DNA of 64,000 nt from contig CANNZV010000839.1 of NCBI GenBank assembly GCA_947561585.1, positions 310,001 through 374,000 on the forward strand. Reading direction: 5' to 3'. Shown here piece after piece: positions 63,492 to 64,000 of the stretch. The DNA comes from Caprella mutica (Eukaryota; Arthropoda; Malacostraca; Amphipoda; Caprellidae). A program made the translations under genes and the position numbers. The notes under the pieces are model-generated. The model saw nothing but the letters and a program-made list of their open reading frames with translations, ran no database searches and was not told the origin of the DNA. How positions within the stretch are numbered: position 1 is the first letter of the stretch; each line of letters opens with the position of its first letter.

Positions 63492-63517
63492 TATTATTAT
63501 TATTATTATTATTATTT
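63492..63517. repeat. (TAT)n microsatellite
   Basis: About nine uninterrupted TAT/TTA trinucleotides. Confidence 0.9.
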
Positions 63518-64000
63518 TTAGGGACGTTATATTTCGAATATACTGCAGGGAATGCGTTTAATAATTAATTATATTTTAACGCTTTCCTTTATTGTAAATC
63601 TTTTGAAAGTACTTATCTCTTTATTATATTAGATATAACTATATTGCACCTAATTCCTTATTATTCTATTACAATATTCAGAAGCATATTTGTTCAAAGA
63701 GTTCATATCATTTTATTTGTTTCTAGATGCTACAAGTAGCTTTACTTTGTAAAAATCAATACAAATTAGAACATTTGTAATAAAATAAGACTAAATTCAG
63801 AATTAGAAAATATTTGATGGAGATATAATTATCTATAATAAAATTAATTTAAACTATATCTAAATAATTAATTATTAGATGTAATGTAAAAGTATCAATA
63901 TGTTTCAAAAACCCGTTTTATTATCAGGTATAAACAGTAAACACCTCATCTATGAACACTGCAGATGCATCTCAATGCAGTTGTTAAATTTGTGTACGTT

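Larger units (their letters stand above)
56793..64000. other. AT-rich non-coding DNA
   Basis: Only minor simple repeats (61932 and 63492). No gene, RNA or mobile element could be supported. Confidence 0.65.

Overview
The window looks like a 64 kb piece of an AT-rich insect nuclear genome, probably hemipteran-like, although the order is only an inference. The evidence is spliced GT-AG exons of an arthropod neuronal immunoglobulin-family gene, decayed mariner and non-LTR retrotransposons, minisatellites and microsatellites, and a 24-N assembly gap. I see no bacterial operon, phage, CRISPR array, or convincing tRNA or rRNA gene.

Only one real protein-coding gene can be supported: a six-exon + strand member of the dpr family (defective proboscis extension response; automatic annotation often calls these 'zwei Ig domain protein zig-8-like'). 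The exons at 42124-42181, 46900-47045, 48186-48347, 49082-49216, 50009-50222 and 51996-52132 join in frame to a 283-residue protein. It has a signal peptide, two Ig domains (cysteine pairs 59/121 and 163/222) and a hydrophobic C-terminal tail. A splice acceptor sits directly before the ATG, so 5' UTR exons must lie upstream. The first 42 kb may therefore be partly the long 5' intron and regulatory region of this gene.

Region by region: 1-9755 is AT-rich non-coding DNA with a 255-bp TA-flanked MITE candidate (4322-4576) and a GC-rich fold-back (5340-5580). 9756-11465 is a nested insertion: a decayed minus-strand retrotransposon ORF split exactly at a TA by a 954-bp mariner-superfamily element, which is itself a fold-back of two inverted copies of its own transposase 3' end. 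14255-14770 is the probable 3' end of a second LINE. 22319-25336 holds two large minisatellites: a 22-bp AT-rich array with 44/66-bp higher-order structure, and a 28-31-bp array bounded by a 9-bp direct repeat. 25337-42123 is AT-rich and gene-free, with dispersed degenerate repeats and the N gap. 42124-52132 is dpr, with small tandem repeats and hairpins in its first intron. 52133-64000 contains a second mariner (55584-56792, minus strand) whose D34D spacing is still readable but whose third catalytic residue is changed.

Most other open frames in the window are chance frames in AT-rich or tandem-repeat DNA and are not annotated as genes.
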